Of a stretch of 64,000 bases of DNA, positions 22,723 to 30,629 are shown one piece after another. The notes under the pieces are model-generated. The model did no database searches, was not told the DNA's origin, and worked only from the letters and a program-made list of their open reading frames with translations. The stretch lies in contig NZ_REFU01000001.1 in the NCBI RefSeq assembly GCF_003688915.1, positions 1,426,001-1,490,000 of the forward strand. The letters are read 5' to 3'. This stretch comes from Rhodococcus sp. SBT000017 (GTDB taxonomy: Bacteria > Actinomycetota > Actinomycetes > Mycobacteriales > Mycobacteriaceae). The position numbers and the translations under genes are program-made. Every line of letters begins with the position of its first letter. Within the stretch, counting starts at the first letter, position 1.

Positions 22723-23772
22723 GTGCGCCTTTTGCGTACCTATTCGTGCGCAAAGTGCGCACGACGTGGGCACGACATCCCACCCCTCACGCCGCAGAAC
22801 TCGCGCGACGTCTCGCGCCACCCCACACGGATCGCTGTTGACTTCCTCGTAGCCGAACACGAGTCGTGCACGCCCCGCGAGTTCCGCAGCGTTGTCGCGT
22901 CGCCGATCCCGGAACGCGACCTCGCGCATCGAATGAAAGCGACGCCCGTCCAGCCGCACCGACACCGCGCGAGATCCGATCCGATATTCGACGTCCTCGT
23001 ACAGGGTCCGACCGTCCACTCGTACCGGGCACTGCCGGTCGGCAACCGGAAGCCCATGAGCCGCTTCGACGTTGGTTGCGTATTCGAGCTCGAGGATCGA
23101 CTGAACTCCATTCGCGAGTAGGTCGATGGCCTTCCCGAGTACGGTGCAGTACCGGTACGGACGTCGGACAGCGATCTGCTCACGCACGTCGGTCAGGCGG
23201 ATTCCGCGATCGGTCACCGACGACACCAAGCTCGCGAAAGCCTGCTCGGGCGTCGATTCCGCCACCGCGAGATCGATTGCGGTATCCACCAATGTCGTGC
23301 GCGGCATGTTGCCGGCTACACCGATGTGTTTGTGCGCGCGGGATCGGTGCACGACCACTCCGGGATGAAGTGCCGATCCAACTCCTGCCACCAGCCTGGT
23401 CCCTACGGCAGCGGCTTTGCGCGCAGTAGACCGTTGGTTGCGTGCAGACTTCCCGTACGGAACGGTCACATGGACCGGAGCGGTGGGCTCGGTCTGCCGA
23501 AAACCCCATTCCTCGGCTGCTGACCGATGACTCAGCATCGAATGTCCACCTCCGTACAGAAGTGCTGCCATCAGAATCCGATCGCGTGTCAACGGCCCGG
23601 TGAAGACGGAGTAGACGCCTCTGAGAACGATGATCCATGCCCCACTGTCCACCAGCGTGCGAACCCGATTCCGGCTGTAGCCCAATGCCGTGACCTGCGA
23701 CTGCGTGAACAGCCCCACCTGCGTATCGATCAGAACCTGTAGTTCTCGACCGTCCCCCCGACCATGTTCCAT
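22678..23772 (-). CDS. AbiEi-type protein with DUF559-like C-terminus, orphan
   Basis: A 364-residue protein. The N-terminal winged helix resembles AbiEi antitoxins (LFTQSQVTALGYSRNRVRTL then GAWIIVLRGVYSV). The middle includes MLSHRSAAEEWGF, and a C-terminal part looks like a Vsr/DUF559 nuclease fold (VRLDGRRFHSMREVAFRDRR then DNAAELAG), with the usual first acidic residue replaced. Activity is therefore doubtful. There is no AbiEii toxin beside it. It lies between nrdF and nrdE, where mycobacteria have other genes, and is flanked by two hairpin repeats. Its last codons cross one repeat and the NrdR boxes. It was likely gained recently. Confidence 0.75.
   Translation of the reverse strand: MEHGRGDGRELQVLIDTQVGLFTQSQVTALGYSRNRVRTLVDSGAWIIVLRGVYSVFTGPLTRDRILMAALLYGGGHSMLSHRSAAEEWGFRQTEPTAPVHVTVPYGKSARNQRSTARKAAAVGTRLVAGVGSALHPGVVVHRSRAHKHIGVAGNMPRTTLVDTAIDLAVAESTPEQAFASLVSSVTDRGIRLTDVREQIAVRRPYRYCTVLGKAIDLLANGVQSILELEYATNVEAAHGLPVADRQCPVRVDGRTLYEDVEYRIGSRAVSVRLDGRRFHSMREVAFRDRRRDNAAELAGRARLVFGYEEVNSDPCGVARDVARVLRREGWDVVPTSCALCARIGTQKAHDTDLVLAIDVRHNR
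22720..22765. repeat. Hairpin repeat copy 1, within the AbiEi 3' end
   Basis: An imperfect inverted repeat: GTCGTGCGCCTTTTGCG (22720-22736) pairs with CGCAAAGTGCGCACGAC (22749-22765) with two mismatches. The left arm and the following bases, 22 nt in all (22720-22741), are identical to copy 2 at 23809-23830. It encodes the residues around CARIGTQKAHD of the AbiEi protein. It overlaps the end of the distal NrdR box of nrdF. Confidence 0.8.
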
Positions 23773-23810
23773 GGCCGGTCATCCTGCCCAGCGGGTACGA
23801 CATCTTTCGT

Positions 23811-23852
23811 CGTGCGCCTTTTGCGTACCTCCAGGTGCGCAAAAGGCGCACG
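23811..23852. repeat. Hairpin repeat copy 2, just after nrdE
   Basis: A near-perfect 42 bp palindrome: CGTGCGCCTTTTGCG (23811-23825) pairs with CGCAAAAGGCGCACG (23838-23852), with an inner ACCT/AGGT pairing. It lies 11 bp past the nrdE stop and 38 bp before the AbiEi start. It may end the nrdHIE transcript, but there is no T tract. It shares 22 identical bases with copy 1 (22720-22741). Confidence 0.85.
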
Positions 23853-23863
23853 AGGGCGGAGCC

Positions 23864-26029
23864 CTACAGCATGCAGGACACGCAACCCTCCACCTCGGTG
23901 CCTTCGAGGGCCAACTGGCGCAGGCGGATGTAGTACAGCGTCTTGATGCCCTTGCGCCATGCGTAGATCTGCGCGCGGTTGATGTCGCGGGTGGTGGCGG
24001 TGTCCTTGAAGAACAGCGTCAACGACAGGCCCTGATCGACGTGTTGCGTTGCGGCAGCGTAGGTGTCGATGATCTTCTCGTACCCGATCTCGTACGCATC
24101 CTGGTAGAAGTCCAGGTTGTCGTTGTCGAGATACGGAGCCGGGTAGTAGACGCGACCGATCTTGCCTTCCTTGCGGATCTCGATCTTCGACGCCACCGGG
24201 TGAATCGACGAGGTGGAGTTGTTGATGTACGAGATGGAACCGGTCGGCGGGACGGCCTGCAGGTTCTGGTTGTAGATCCCGTGCTCTTGCACGGACGCCT
24301 TCAACGTCGTCCAATCCGCCTGGGTGGGAACCGATACGCCCGAGTCGGCGAACAACTTCGCCACCTTCGGTGTGGCCGGCTCCCAGACCTGGTCGGTGTA
24401 CTTGTCGAAGAACTCACCCGACGCGTACTTGGAGTCGGGGAAACCCTTGAAGTTCTGACCGCGATCCTTCGCCAGCTGATTCGACGCCTGAAGCGCATGG
24501 AACAGCACGGTGTAGAAGTAGATGTTCGTGAAGTCGATGCCCTCGGTCGAACCGTAGTGAATTCGCTCGCGCGCCAGGTAGCCGTGCAGATTCATCTGCC
24601 CGAGGCCGATCGCATGAGAATCGTTGTTGCCCTGCTCGATCGACGGCACCGAGAAGATGTGCGTTTGATCCGACACCGCGGTGAGGCCGCGAATGGCCAC
24701 TGCGATCGTCTTACCGAAATCGGGCGAGTCCATCGTCTTGGCGATGTTCAGCGAGCCGAGGTTGCACGAGATGTCCTTGCCGACATGACTGTACGAGAGG
24801 TCGTCGTTGAACGTGGACGGCGTCGAGACCTGCAGGATCTCCGAGCACAGGTTCGAGTGAGTGATCTTGCCCTTCACCGGGTTCGCGCGATTGACGGTGT
24901 CCTCGTACATGATGTACGGGTAGCCGGACTCGAACTGCAACTCGGCGAGCGTCTGAAAGAACTCGCGCGACTTGATCTTGGTCTTGCGGATCCGCTTGTC
25001 GTCGACCATCTCGTAGTACTTCTCGGAGACGTCGATGTCTGCGAACGGGACGCCGTAGATGCGCTCGACGTCGTAGGGCGAGAACAGGTACATGTCCTCG
25101 TTCTTCTTCGCGAGCTCGAACGTGATGTCCGGGATGACGATTCCGAGCGAGAGCGTCTTGATCCTGATCTTCTCGTCCGCGTTCTCACGCTTGGTGTCGA
25201 GGAATTTGTAGACGTCGGGGTGATGCGCGTGCAGGTACACCGCGCCTGCGCCCTGACGTGCACCGAGCTGGTTGGCGTACGAGAACGAGTCCTCGAGCAG
25301 CTTCATGATCGGGATGACACCCGAGGATTGGTTCTCGATGCGCTTGATCGGCGCGCCGGCCTCGCGAATATTGCTCAGCAGCAACGCAACTCCGCCACCG
25401 CGCTTGGACAGCTGAAGGGCCGAGTTGATGGAGCGGCCGATGGACTCCATGTTGTCTTCGATACGAAGCAGGAAGCAGGACACGGGCTCGCCGCGCTGCT
25501 TCTTGCCGGAGTTGAGGAAGGTGGGCGTCGCGGGCTGGAAGCGCCCGGCGATGATTTCGTCGACCAGATCTGTGGCCAGAGCCTCGTCGCCGGCGGCCAG
25601 TGTCAGCGCCACCATGCACACCCGGTCCTCGAAACGCTCGAGGTAACGCTTGCCGTCGAACGTCTTGAGCGTGTACGAGGTGTAGTACTTGAACGCCCCG
25701 AGGAACGTGGGGAACCGGAACTTCTTCGAGTACGCGTGGTTGATCAGGAACTTGACGAACTCGCGAGAGTACTGGTCCAGAACCTCGGGTTCGTAATAGT
25801 TCTCCTCGACGAGGTAGTCCAGCTTCTCGTCGAGATCGTGGAAGAACACGGTGTTCTGGTTGACGTGCTGCAGGAAGTACTGATTGGCAGCCTCGCGATC
25901 CTTCTCGAACTGGATCTCACCGTTGGGGCCGTACAGATTGAGCATCGCGTTGAGCGCGTGGTAATCCATGTCGCCGTCGCCGCGGACGGTGGTGGGTACG
26001 GGTCCTGCGTCGGTGATGGTCGGTGCCAC
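23864..26029 (-). CDS. nrdE: Class Ib ribonucleotide reductase alpha subunit
   Basis: A 721-residue NrdE. The active-site pieces are clear: [16 protein letters not shown] with the first active cysteine region [59 protein letters not shown] (the radical-site N-x-C-x-E) and the C-terminal redox pair EGCVSCML, which NrdH reduces. It converts ribonucleoside diphosphates to deoxy forms. The GTG at 26029 has AGGAG about 9 bp upstream. It is third in the order nrdH-nrdI-nrdE, with gaps of 24 and 36 bp. Confidence 0.97.
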   Translation of the reverse strand: MAPTITDAGPVPTTVRGDGDMDYHALNAMLNLYGPNGEIQFEKDREAANQYFLQHVNQNTVFFHDLDEKLDYLVEENYYEPEVLDQYSREFVKFLINHAYSKKFRFPTFLGAFKYYTSYTLKTFDGKRYLERFEDRVCMVALTLAAGDEALATDLVDEIIAGRFQPATPTFLNSGKKQRGEPVSCFLLRIEDNMESIGRSINSALQLSKRGGGVALLLSNIREAGAPIKRIENQSSGVIPIMKLLEDSFSYANQLGARQGAGAVYLHAHHPDVYKFLDTKRENADEKIRIKTLSLGIVIPDITFELAKKNEDMYLFSPYDVERIYGVPFADIDVSEKYYEMVDDKRIRKTKIKSREFFQTLAELQFESGYPYIMYEDTVNRANPVKGKITHSNLCSEILQVSTPSTFNDDLSYSHVGKDISCNLGSLNIAKTMDSPDFGKTIAVAIRGLTAVSDQTHIFSVPSIEQGNNDSHAIGLGQMNLHGYLARERIHYGSTEGIDFTNIYFYTVLFHALQASNQLAKDRGQNFKGFPDSKYASGEFFDKYTDQVWEPATPKVAKLFADSGVSVPTQADWTTLKASVQEHGIYNQNLQAVPPTGSISYINNSTSSIHPVASKIEIRKEGKIGRVYYPAPYLDNDNLDFYQDAYEIGYEKIIDTYAAATQHVDQGLSLTLFFKDTATTRDINRAQIYAWRKGIKTLYYIRLRQLALEGTEVEGCVSCML

Positions 26030-26065
26030 GGCGATGCTCCTACTGGGTATGTGGTGTGTGGTGCT

Positions 26066-26527
26066 CTAGTGCGTGTGGGCGGCGCGTCGGACTTCACGTT
26101 CCCAGAAGTCCTCCAGTCCCTCGCGGACCCGCACTACGTCCTCGGGGGTGCCCATCAATTCGAAGCGGTACAGATACGGAACGGCGCACTTCTGCGAAAT
26201 GACATCTCCCGCAAAGCAGAAGGAGTCACCGAAGTTCGTGTTTCCGGCAGCGATGACGGCTCGGATCAACGAACGATTGTGCTCGTCGTTGAGAAACTTG
26301 ATCACTCGCTTGGGGACGTAGTTGGTGTCGCGCCCGGAGTAGGTGGTCCCTCCCCCGTACGTCGGCACGATGAGAACGTAAGGAGAGTCGACACGAAAGG
26401 TGCCGTCCGGATCACGCAGAGGGATGCGTGTGGCAGGAATGTCCAGCTTCGAGACGAAGCGATGAGTGTTCTCGGACACGCTGGAGAAGTAGACCAGTGA
26501 GTGGGAGGACTGCGGTTGCGAACTCAC
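26066..26527 (-). CDS. nrdI: NrdI flavodoxin-like protein
   Basis: A 153-residue NrdI. It starts with the flavin phosphate loop [15 protein letters not shown] (about residues 10-24) and has the segment [10 protein letters not shown], typical of the family. NrdI supplies the oxidant that builds the manganese-tyrosyl radical in NrdF. The gene lies between nrdH and nrdE in one transcript, with 24 bp to nrdH. Length and order are as in other actinobacteria. Confidence 0.95.
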   Translation of the reverse strand: MSSQPQSSHSLVYFSSVSENTHRFVSKLDIPATRIPLRDPDGTFRVDSPYVLIVPTYGGGTTYSGRDTNYVPKRVIKFLNDEHNRSLIRAVIAAGNTNFGDSFCFAGDVISQKCAVPYLYRFELMGTPEDVVRVREGLEDFWEREVRRAAHTH

Positions 26528-26551
26528 CGCTCACTCACTTTCTCGTACTGT

Positions 26552-26785
26552 TCAAGCAGCGTTCGCTGCGAGGGTTTTGATGCGATCAGGACGGAAGCCG
26601 GACCAGTGATCGTCACCGGCGACGACTACCGGGGCCTGCAGGTAGCCGAGGGCCATGACGTAGTCACGCGCTTCGGGATCCTGCGAGATGTCGATGACGG
26701 AGTACTCGATACCGGCTTTGTCGAGGGCGCGGTAGGTGGCATTGCACTGAACGCAGGCGGGCTTGGTGTAAACGGTGATGCTCAT
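26552..26785 (-). CDS. nrdH: Glutaredoxin-like electron donor NrdH
   Basis: A 77-residue NrdH-redoxin. The active site is KPACVQCNATYRAL (CxxC at residues 11-14), and DHWSGFRPDRIKTL is the usual NrdH C-terminal signature. It reduces the C-terminal cysteines of NrdE and is itself reduced by thioredoxin reductase. The start is the ATG at 26785. It is the first gene of nrdHIE. The transcript start should lie about 150 bp upstream, near the NrdR boxes at 26938-26984. Confidence 0.96.
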   Translation of the reverse strand: MSITVYTKPACVQCNATYRALDKAGIEYSVIDISQDPEARDYVMALGYLQAPVVVAGDDHWSGFRPDRIKTLAANAA

Positions 26786-26937
26786 GGTGTCCCTCTTTCC
26801 GTTGTCGCCATCGGGTGCACCGACGCGACCGATGTGCTCTGCGTGTGGCACCGAGAACATCTCCCGCTCAGGGCGACTTCGACCTGCTCGAACCCGTTTG
26901 TGCACGTTCTTCGAGTTGTGGCCTCTCGGTCGGTCAA

Positions 26938-26984
26938 ACACTACACCTAGTGTCCGACATCTGCCTAGAACACGAGATGTTGCG
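26938..26984. promoter_or_regulatory. Tandem NrdR-type boxes upstream of nrdHIE
   Basis: ACACTACACCTAGTGT (26938-26953) is followed 31 bp later (start to start) by a weaker box ACACGAGATGTTGCGA (26969-26984). The spacing is that of NrdR operators. The spacer GTGTCCGACATC is nearly the same as in front of nrdF. The 26786-27197 region holds only these boxes, the nrdH leader and the L36 terminator; I see no gene in it. Confidence 0.7.
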
Positions 26985-27142
26985 AACAACACGCTTGGTA
27001 TTCGCTGGTCACGGCGTTGCCCAGCCGCAAATATCGGTCAGTTTCGGCGTGTCGCGGGTCACAGCACCGGCATGTTGTTCGTCACAACGGGACCCTGCCC
27101 GGACGGTGACGTGTGCCGACGACCGCCGACCCTCCCCCGACA

Positions 27143-27182
27143 CGACGAAGGACCCTCGAATTTCTCCGAGGGTCCTTCGTCG
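27143..27182 (-). terminator. Strong hairpin terminator after the L36 gene
   Basis: A perfect 16 bp inverted repeat, CGACGAAGGACCCTCG (27143-27158) and CGAGGGTCCTTCGTCG (27167-27182), with an 8 nt loop AATTTCTC. It lies 16 bp past the stop of the L36 gene on the minus strand. It should separate that gene from the nrdH promoter. Confidence 0.8.
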
Positions 27183-27197
27183 GCGATCACACTGTCG

Positions 27198-27320
27198 TCA
27201 GCGCTGGCGCGCTTTGAACCGCGGTTCCTTCTTGTTGATGACGAACACCGTGCCGCGGCGTCGTACCACCTGTGCGCCGGGCTTGTTCTTGAGCGATTTC
27301 AATGAGTTTCTCACCTTCAT
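27198..27320 (-). CDS. rpmJ: Zinc-independent 50S ribosomal protein L36
   Basis: A 40-residue protein reading [19 protein letters not shown], then [20 protein letters not shown] and a final R. It is the C-minus form of L36: the four zinc ligands (Cys/His) of the zinc-binding form are absent. Such paralogs replace the zinc form when zinc is scarce. The gene is short and easily missed. AGGATGATTGC precedes the ATG at 27320; TAGGAT could also be the -10, giving a very short leader. A Zur-like site lies 14 bp upstream and a strong terminator follows. Confidence 0.92.
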   Translation of the reverse strand: MKVRNSLKSLKNKPGAQVVRRRGTVFVINKKEPRFKARQR

Positions 27321-27334
27321 GCAATCATCCTACA

Positions 27335-27349
27335 TGAAAACGATTCCCA
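27335..27349. promoter_or_regulatory. Zur-like operator in front of the L36 gene
   Basis: TGAAAACGATTCCCA matches the remembered actinobacterial Zur core TGAAAATGATTTTCA at 12 of 15 positions. It lies just upstream of the zinc-free L36 gene, where a repressor would block the promoter. Control by zinc limitation is known for such L36 paralogs; for this gene it is inferred. Confidence 0.6.
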
Positions 27350-27363
27350 TAATCGACATGGGG

Positions 27364-27930
27364 TCAGGCACTGACGAGTTCGTCGGCGACCTTGACCAGC
27401 TCGGCGACAACGTGGCCGATCTCACCGGAGACCTCGACGTTCTCACGCGGATGGGCCGAACCGAACTTCTCCGCGATGCCGCCGATGGAGAGCTGGACAT
27501 CTTCGAGAACGGTTCCGCCTGCGATGCGCACGGCCTTGCAGGTGTCCTCGTGCGCCCACTTGGCTCCGTTACCACTGATCGACGCGCTGATGACGACGAC
27601 CGGCTTGCCCACCATGGCACCCGCACCGTACGGGCGCGAGAGCCAGTCGATGGCGTTCTTCAGCACGGCCGGGATGGTGCCGTTGTATTCGGGCGTGACC
27701 AGCAACAACGCCGAAGCCTTCTCTGCAGCGGCCCGCAGAGCGAGCGCGGCCGCGGGCTCCGATCCCTCGACGTCGATGTCTTCGTTGTAGAAGGGGACAT
27801 CTCCGAGTCCGTCGTACATCACTACCTCGGCACCGGCGGGAGCGACGGTGACAGCGGTCTCGGCGATCCGCTTGTTCACCGACTCGGCGCGCAAGCTTCC
27901 GACGAGAACGAGTACATGAGCGTCTGACAT
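27364..27930 (-). CDS. NADPH-dependent FMN reductase family protein
   Basis: A 188-residue flavodoxin-fold reductase. The flavin loop is VLVGSLRAESVNKRIA (about residues 7-22), and LLLVTPEYNGTIPAVLKNAI (about 87-106) is the family signature. It would reduce FMN or a quinone/azo-type substrate with NAD(P)H. I chose the ATG at 27930 (MSDAHVLVLVGS), with AGGA about 9 bp upstream. It is divergent from a TetR gene, and a 20 bp inverted repeat lies between the two, so the TetR protein probably controls it. Confidence 0.85.
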   Translation of the reverse strand: MSDAHVLVLVGSLRAESVNKRIAETAVTVAPAGAEVVMYDGLGDVPFYNEDIDVEGSEPAAALALRAAAEKASALLLVTPEYNGTIPAVLKNAIDWLSRPYGAGAMVGKPVVVISASISGNGAKWAHEDTCKAVRIAGGTVLEDVQLSIGGIAEKFGSAHPRENVEVSGEIGHVVAELVKVADELVSA

Positions 27931-27987
27931 GAGGTTATTCCTTCGCAAGTTCGGATGACGTGATCGTCGTGTCAATTCCTACCATTC

Positions 27988-28007
27988 AAACGGACCGTGG
28001 TCCATTT
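27988..28007. promoter_or_regulatory. Candidate TetR operator between FMN reductase and TetR genes
   Basis: AAACGGACC (27988-27996) and GGTCCATTT (27999-28007) form an inverted repeat with one mismatch around GT. It lies 27 bp before the TetR start and 57 bp before the reductase start. Both length and symmetry fit a TetR dimer or pair of dimers. Binding is inferred. Confidence 0.55.
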
Positions 28008-28034
28008 ATGTTCCCGGCAAGGTAGGCTTCTGCT

Positions 28035-28634
28035 GTGACCGGCCCGATGCTGCCCATAGCGGGCGAGGAATCCGAACGGTGCGACGCAGCGCGCAACCGT
28101 CGCCTGCTCCTCGACGCCGCAACGGATCTGGTGGCGACCGTCGGAGCCGACGCCATCACCATGGACGCAGTGGCCACCAAGGCCGGAGTGGGCAAGGGCA
28201 CGGTATTCCGTCGCTTCGGGAACCGGGCCGGGCTGATGCGTGCGCTGCTCGACCACACCGAGAAGAAACTTCAGCACTCGTTCATGTTCGGCGACCCGCC
28301 GCTGGGCCCGGGAGCCGACCCGATCGATCGACTCGTCGCCTTCGGCCGAGCTCGACTCGAGTTCGTCAACGTCCAGGGGGAAGTACTGCGCGCCGCGGAG
28401 AGCGCCGACGACGCGCGGTACTCCGCCCCGGCGCACATGGTCAACTTCACCCACGTCCTGTCGCTGCTCCGTGCAGCCGAGGTGGACGGGGATCTCGAAC
28501 TGCTCGCGTACTGGCTGCTCACACCACTCGAAGCCACCCTGGTGCTCCACCAGTACCGAGATCTTGGGATGCCGATGGATCGCCTTGCCGACGGCTGGGA
28601 AGACCTGGTTCGCCGGGCAACTCGCACTCGGTAG
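28035..28634 (+). CDS. TetR family transcriptional regulator
   Basis: A 199-residue TetR regulator. The helix-turn-helix is at about residues 42-61: ITMDAVATKAGVGKGTVFRRF, followed by GNRAGLMRALLDH. The rest is a ligand-binding helical domain with no class signature that I know. The start is the GTG at 28035. It is divergent from a flavin reductase gene with a palindrome between, so it likely represses that gene and itself. It is convergent with the fructosamine-kinase gene, 9 bp apart. Confidence 0.88.
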   Translation: MTGPMLPIAGEESERCDAARNRRLLLDAATDLVATVGADAITMDAVATKAGVGKGTVFRRFGNRAGLMRALLDHTEKKLQHSFMFGDPPLGPGADPIDRLVAFGRARLEFVNVQGEVLRAAESADDARYSAPAHMVNFTHVLSLLRAAEVDGDLELLAYWLLTPLEATLVLHQYRDLGMPMDRLADGWEDLVRRATRTR

Positions 28635-28643
28635 ATCCGGTAC

Positions 28644-29474
28644 TCAGAGCCTGAGCACGGCCGCGGCGGCCGCGTGCAGCGCGGTGCCGTACGAGCGGCC
28701 GTGACCGGCCGCATGAACGGCGAGCGGGTGCAACTGGTGCACCGGTATGCGCGCGCGCCACCCGGCTCGCAACGGATGTACCGTCTCGTAACCGTCTACG
28801 ACGACGTCGAGGTGGGGGCAACCGAACAGCGCCAGCATCGCCAGGTCGGTCTCGCGGTGCCCACCGTGCGCTGCCGGATCGATCAGCACCACTCCCGCGT
28901 CGGTCCAGAACACGTTGCCGTTCCAGAGATCACCGTGAATACGGCTCGGCGGCTCCGCATCGTCGAAGTCGCCGTCCGCGATGCGTCCGCACGCCGATTC
29001 GACGATTTCCGCCTCGCCCTGCATCACGGTGCCTGCGTCGACCGCGCTTCGGAGAAACGGCAACACTCGTTCAGCCGCGTAGAACGCACCCCACGACCTG
29101 TGCACAGTGCTGCTCATGGGCCGAGCACCGATGAACAGCCGACCCGAAAAAACGACGCCGTCGGCATCCACCGGTGGCGCACCGAACCCGTCGGCTCCGG
29201 CGGAATGCATCGCGGCCAGTGTGCGGCCGAATCGTTCGGCTGCGCCCGGCGTGGGACGGGCCGCAACCAGTCGGTCGAGTTCGATGTACGTCCGGCCATG
29301 CCCGCGAACTCCGACGACAGGGGCCGCCGCCTCGCCGAGCCATCGGAGCCCGGTGGCCTCGGCAGCGTAGAAGTCGGGGTGTGCCTGGGGATTTCGCTTG
29401 ACGAAAGTATCGGAGGATCCACTCACGACCACCGACACTACGCACGGCGCGAGATCGATACCGGCACTCGTCAT
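28644..29474 (-). CDS. Fructosamine kinase family protein
   Basis: A 276-residue aminoglycoside-phosphotransferase-fold protein of the fructosamine kinase family. FVKRNPQAHPDFYAAEATGL holds the ATP-binding lysine and glutamate, IHGDLWNGNVFW (catalytic Asp) and VVLIDPAAHGGHRETDLAML (metal-binding Asp) are the family motifs. Such enzymes phosphorylate sugar adducts on proteins or metabolites and so reverse glycation. The start at 29474 is nearest to the homologous part. It is divergent from nadE with 12 bp between, so promoters must overlap the starts. Confidence 0.85.
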   Translation of the reverse strand: MTSAGIDLAPCVVSVVVSGSSDTFVKRNPQAHPDFYAAEATGLRWLGEAAAPVVGVRGHGRTYIELDRLVAARPTPGAAERFGRTLAAMHSAGADGFGAPPVDADGVVFSGRLFIGARPMSSTVHRSWGAFYAAERVLPFLRSAVDAGTVMQGEAEIVESACGRIADGDFDDAEPPSRIHGDLWNGNVFWTDAGVVLIDPAAHGGHRETDLAMLALFGCPHLDVVVDGYETVHPLRAGWRARIPVHQLHPLAVHAAGHGRSYGTALHAAAAAVLRL

Positions 29475-29486
29475 TAGGATGACGTG

Positions 29487-30332
29487 ATGGGACACATCAA
29501 CTCGGAATTGCGCACGGCGATCATGCGCGAACTGGCCGTGCAGTCGACCATCGACCCGATCACGGAGGTCCGCAGGCGAGTGGACTTCCTCAAGGACTAC
29601 CTGGCGTCGACTCCGGCCTCGGGATTCGTGCTCGGCATCAGTGGCGGGCAGGACAGCACGCTCACCGGCAAGCTTGCCCAACAGGCAGCGACGGAGCTCC
29701 GAGCCGATGGACACGAGGCCGAGTTCGTCGCCGTTCGCCTCCCCTACGGCGTGCAGGCCGACGAGGACGACGCATCGATCGCTCTGAAGTTCATCGATCC
29801 CGACCGCACGGTGACGGTGAACATCAAGGACGCCGCCGACGCCGCAGCGGCCGCGACGGCCGATGCGCTGGGTAGTGCCGAAATCCGAGATTTCGTCCGC
29901 GGCAACATCAAGGCTCGCCAGCGCATGGTCGCGCAGTACGCCCTCGCCGGCGAACTCGGCTACGTCGTCGTGGGCACCGATCATGCCGCCGAGGCGATCA
30001 CCGGCTTCTTCACCAAGTTCGGTGACGGCGGGGTCGATCTGACTCCGCTCACCGGCCTGAGCAAGCGTCAGGGTGCGGCGCTGCTGCGCGAACTGGGTGC
30101 ACCCGAGAGCACCTGGCGCAAGGTTCCCACCGCCGATCTCGAAGACGATCGACCTGCGCTACCCGACGAGGAAGCGCTCGGCGTGACGTACGAACAGATC
30201 GACGACTACCTCGAGGGCAAGGACGTCACCGACGAGATCGCCGAAAAGCTGGAGAAGATGTTCCTCGCAACTCGGCACAAGCGGACGGTGCCCGTGACGC
30301 CGTTCGACGATTGGTGGAAGAGGAGCAGCTGA
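29487..30332 (+). CDS. nadE: Ammonia-dependent NAD+ synthetase
   Basis: A 281-residue NadE without a glutaminase domain, so it uses ammonia. The ATP-pyrophosphatase loop is [19 protein letters not shown], with [14 protein letters not shown] and [22 protein letters not shown] after it. It makes NAD from nicotinic acid adenine dinucleotide. The ATG at 29487 has AGGA upstream; the GTG at 29484 is possible. Mycobacteria also carry a longer glutamine-dependent NadE, so the two forms differ in nitrogen donor. Confidence 0.93.
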   Translation: MGHINSELRTAIMRELAVQSTIDPITEVRRRVDFLKDYLASTPASGFVLGISGGQDSTLTGKLAQQAATELRADGHEAEFVAVRLPYGVQADEDDASIALKFIDPDRTVTVNIKDAADAAAAATADALGSAEIRDFVRGNIKARQRMVAQYALAGELGYVVVGTDHAAEAITGFFTKFGDGGVDLTPLTGLSKRQGAALLRELGAPESTWRKVPTADLEDDRPALPDEEALGVTYEQIDDYLEGKDVTDEIAEKLEKMFLATRHKRTVPVTPFDDWWKRSS

Positions 30333-30374
30333 ATCGGGCGGCCACCTGCCCGTGGCGCGGTGAAACGGGTGCGC

Positions 30375-30629
30375 TCAGCCGCCGGCGAAGGGCGGCAGCA
30401 CGTCGACCCTGCCGCCGATCACGCGCTCCAGATCGCGGGTCAGATCCTCTCCCACCAGATACGCCGACACCCTGAGAATCGGCTCCATCGGCGCGCCGTG
30501 CTTGGACAGAATCAGCTCTCGCAGATCTGCGAGGGTGGCTCCGGTCGGCACGGTCAGGTACTCGGACTCGCAGTGCGACGCGTCGACCGCTGCAGCGAAG
30601 TACCGCACCTCCACCTGGGTCTCAACCAC
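30375..30629 (-). CDS. moaD: Molybdopterin synthase sulfur carrier subunit
   Basis: An 84-residue ubiquitin-like protein ending in FAGG, the diglycine tail that carries the thiocarboxylate sulfur for molybdopterin synthase. The beginning [17 protein letters not shown] and the segment TLADLRELI fit the MoaD/ThiS family. The GTG at 30629 overlaps the moaA stop (30622-30624), so moaA and moaD are translationally coupled. Other Moco genes nearby support MoaD over ThiS. Confidence 0.85.
   Translation of the reverse strand: MVETQVEVRYFAAAVDASHCESEYLTVPTGATLADLRELILSKHGAPMEPILRVSAYLVGEDLTRDLERVIGGRVDVLPPFAGG

Noticed and set aside
23690..26500. A 936-codon open frame on the plus strand over nrdE and nrdI
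   Set aside because: It is antisense to two clear genes with full family motifs. High GC at third positions keeps the opposite strand open. The translation is rich in Val, Leu, Arg and Asp with no known motif.
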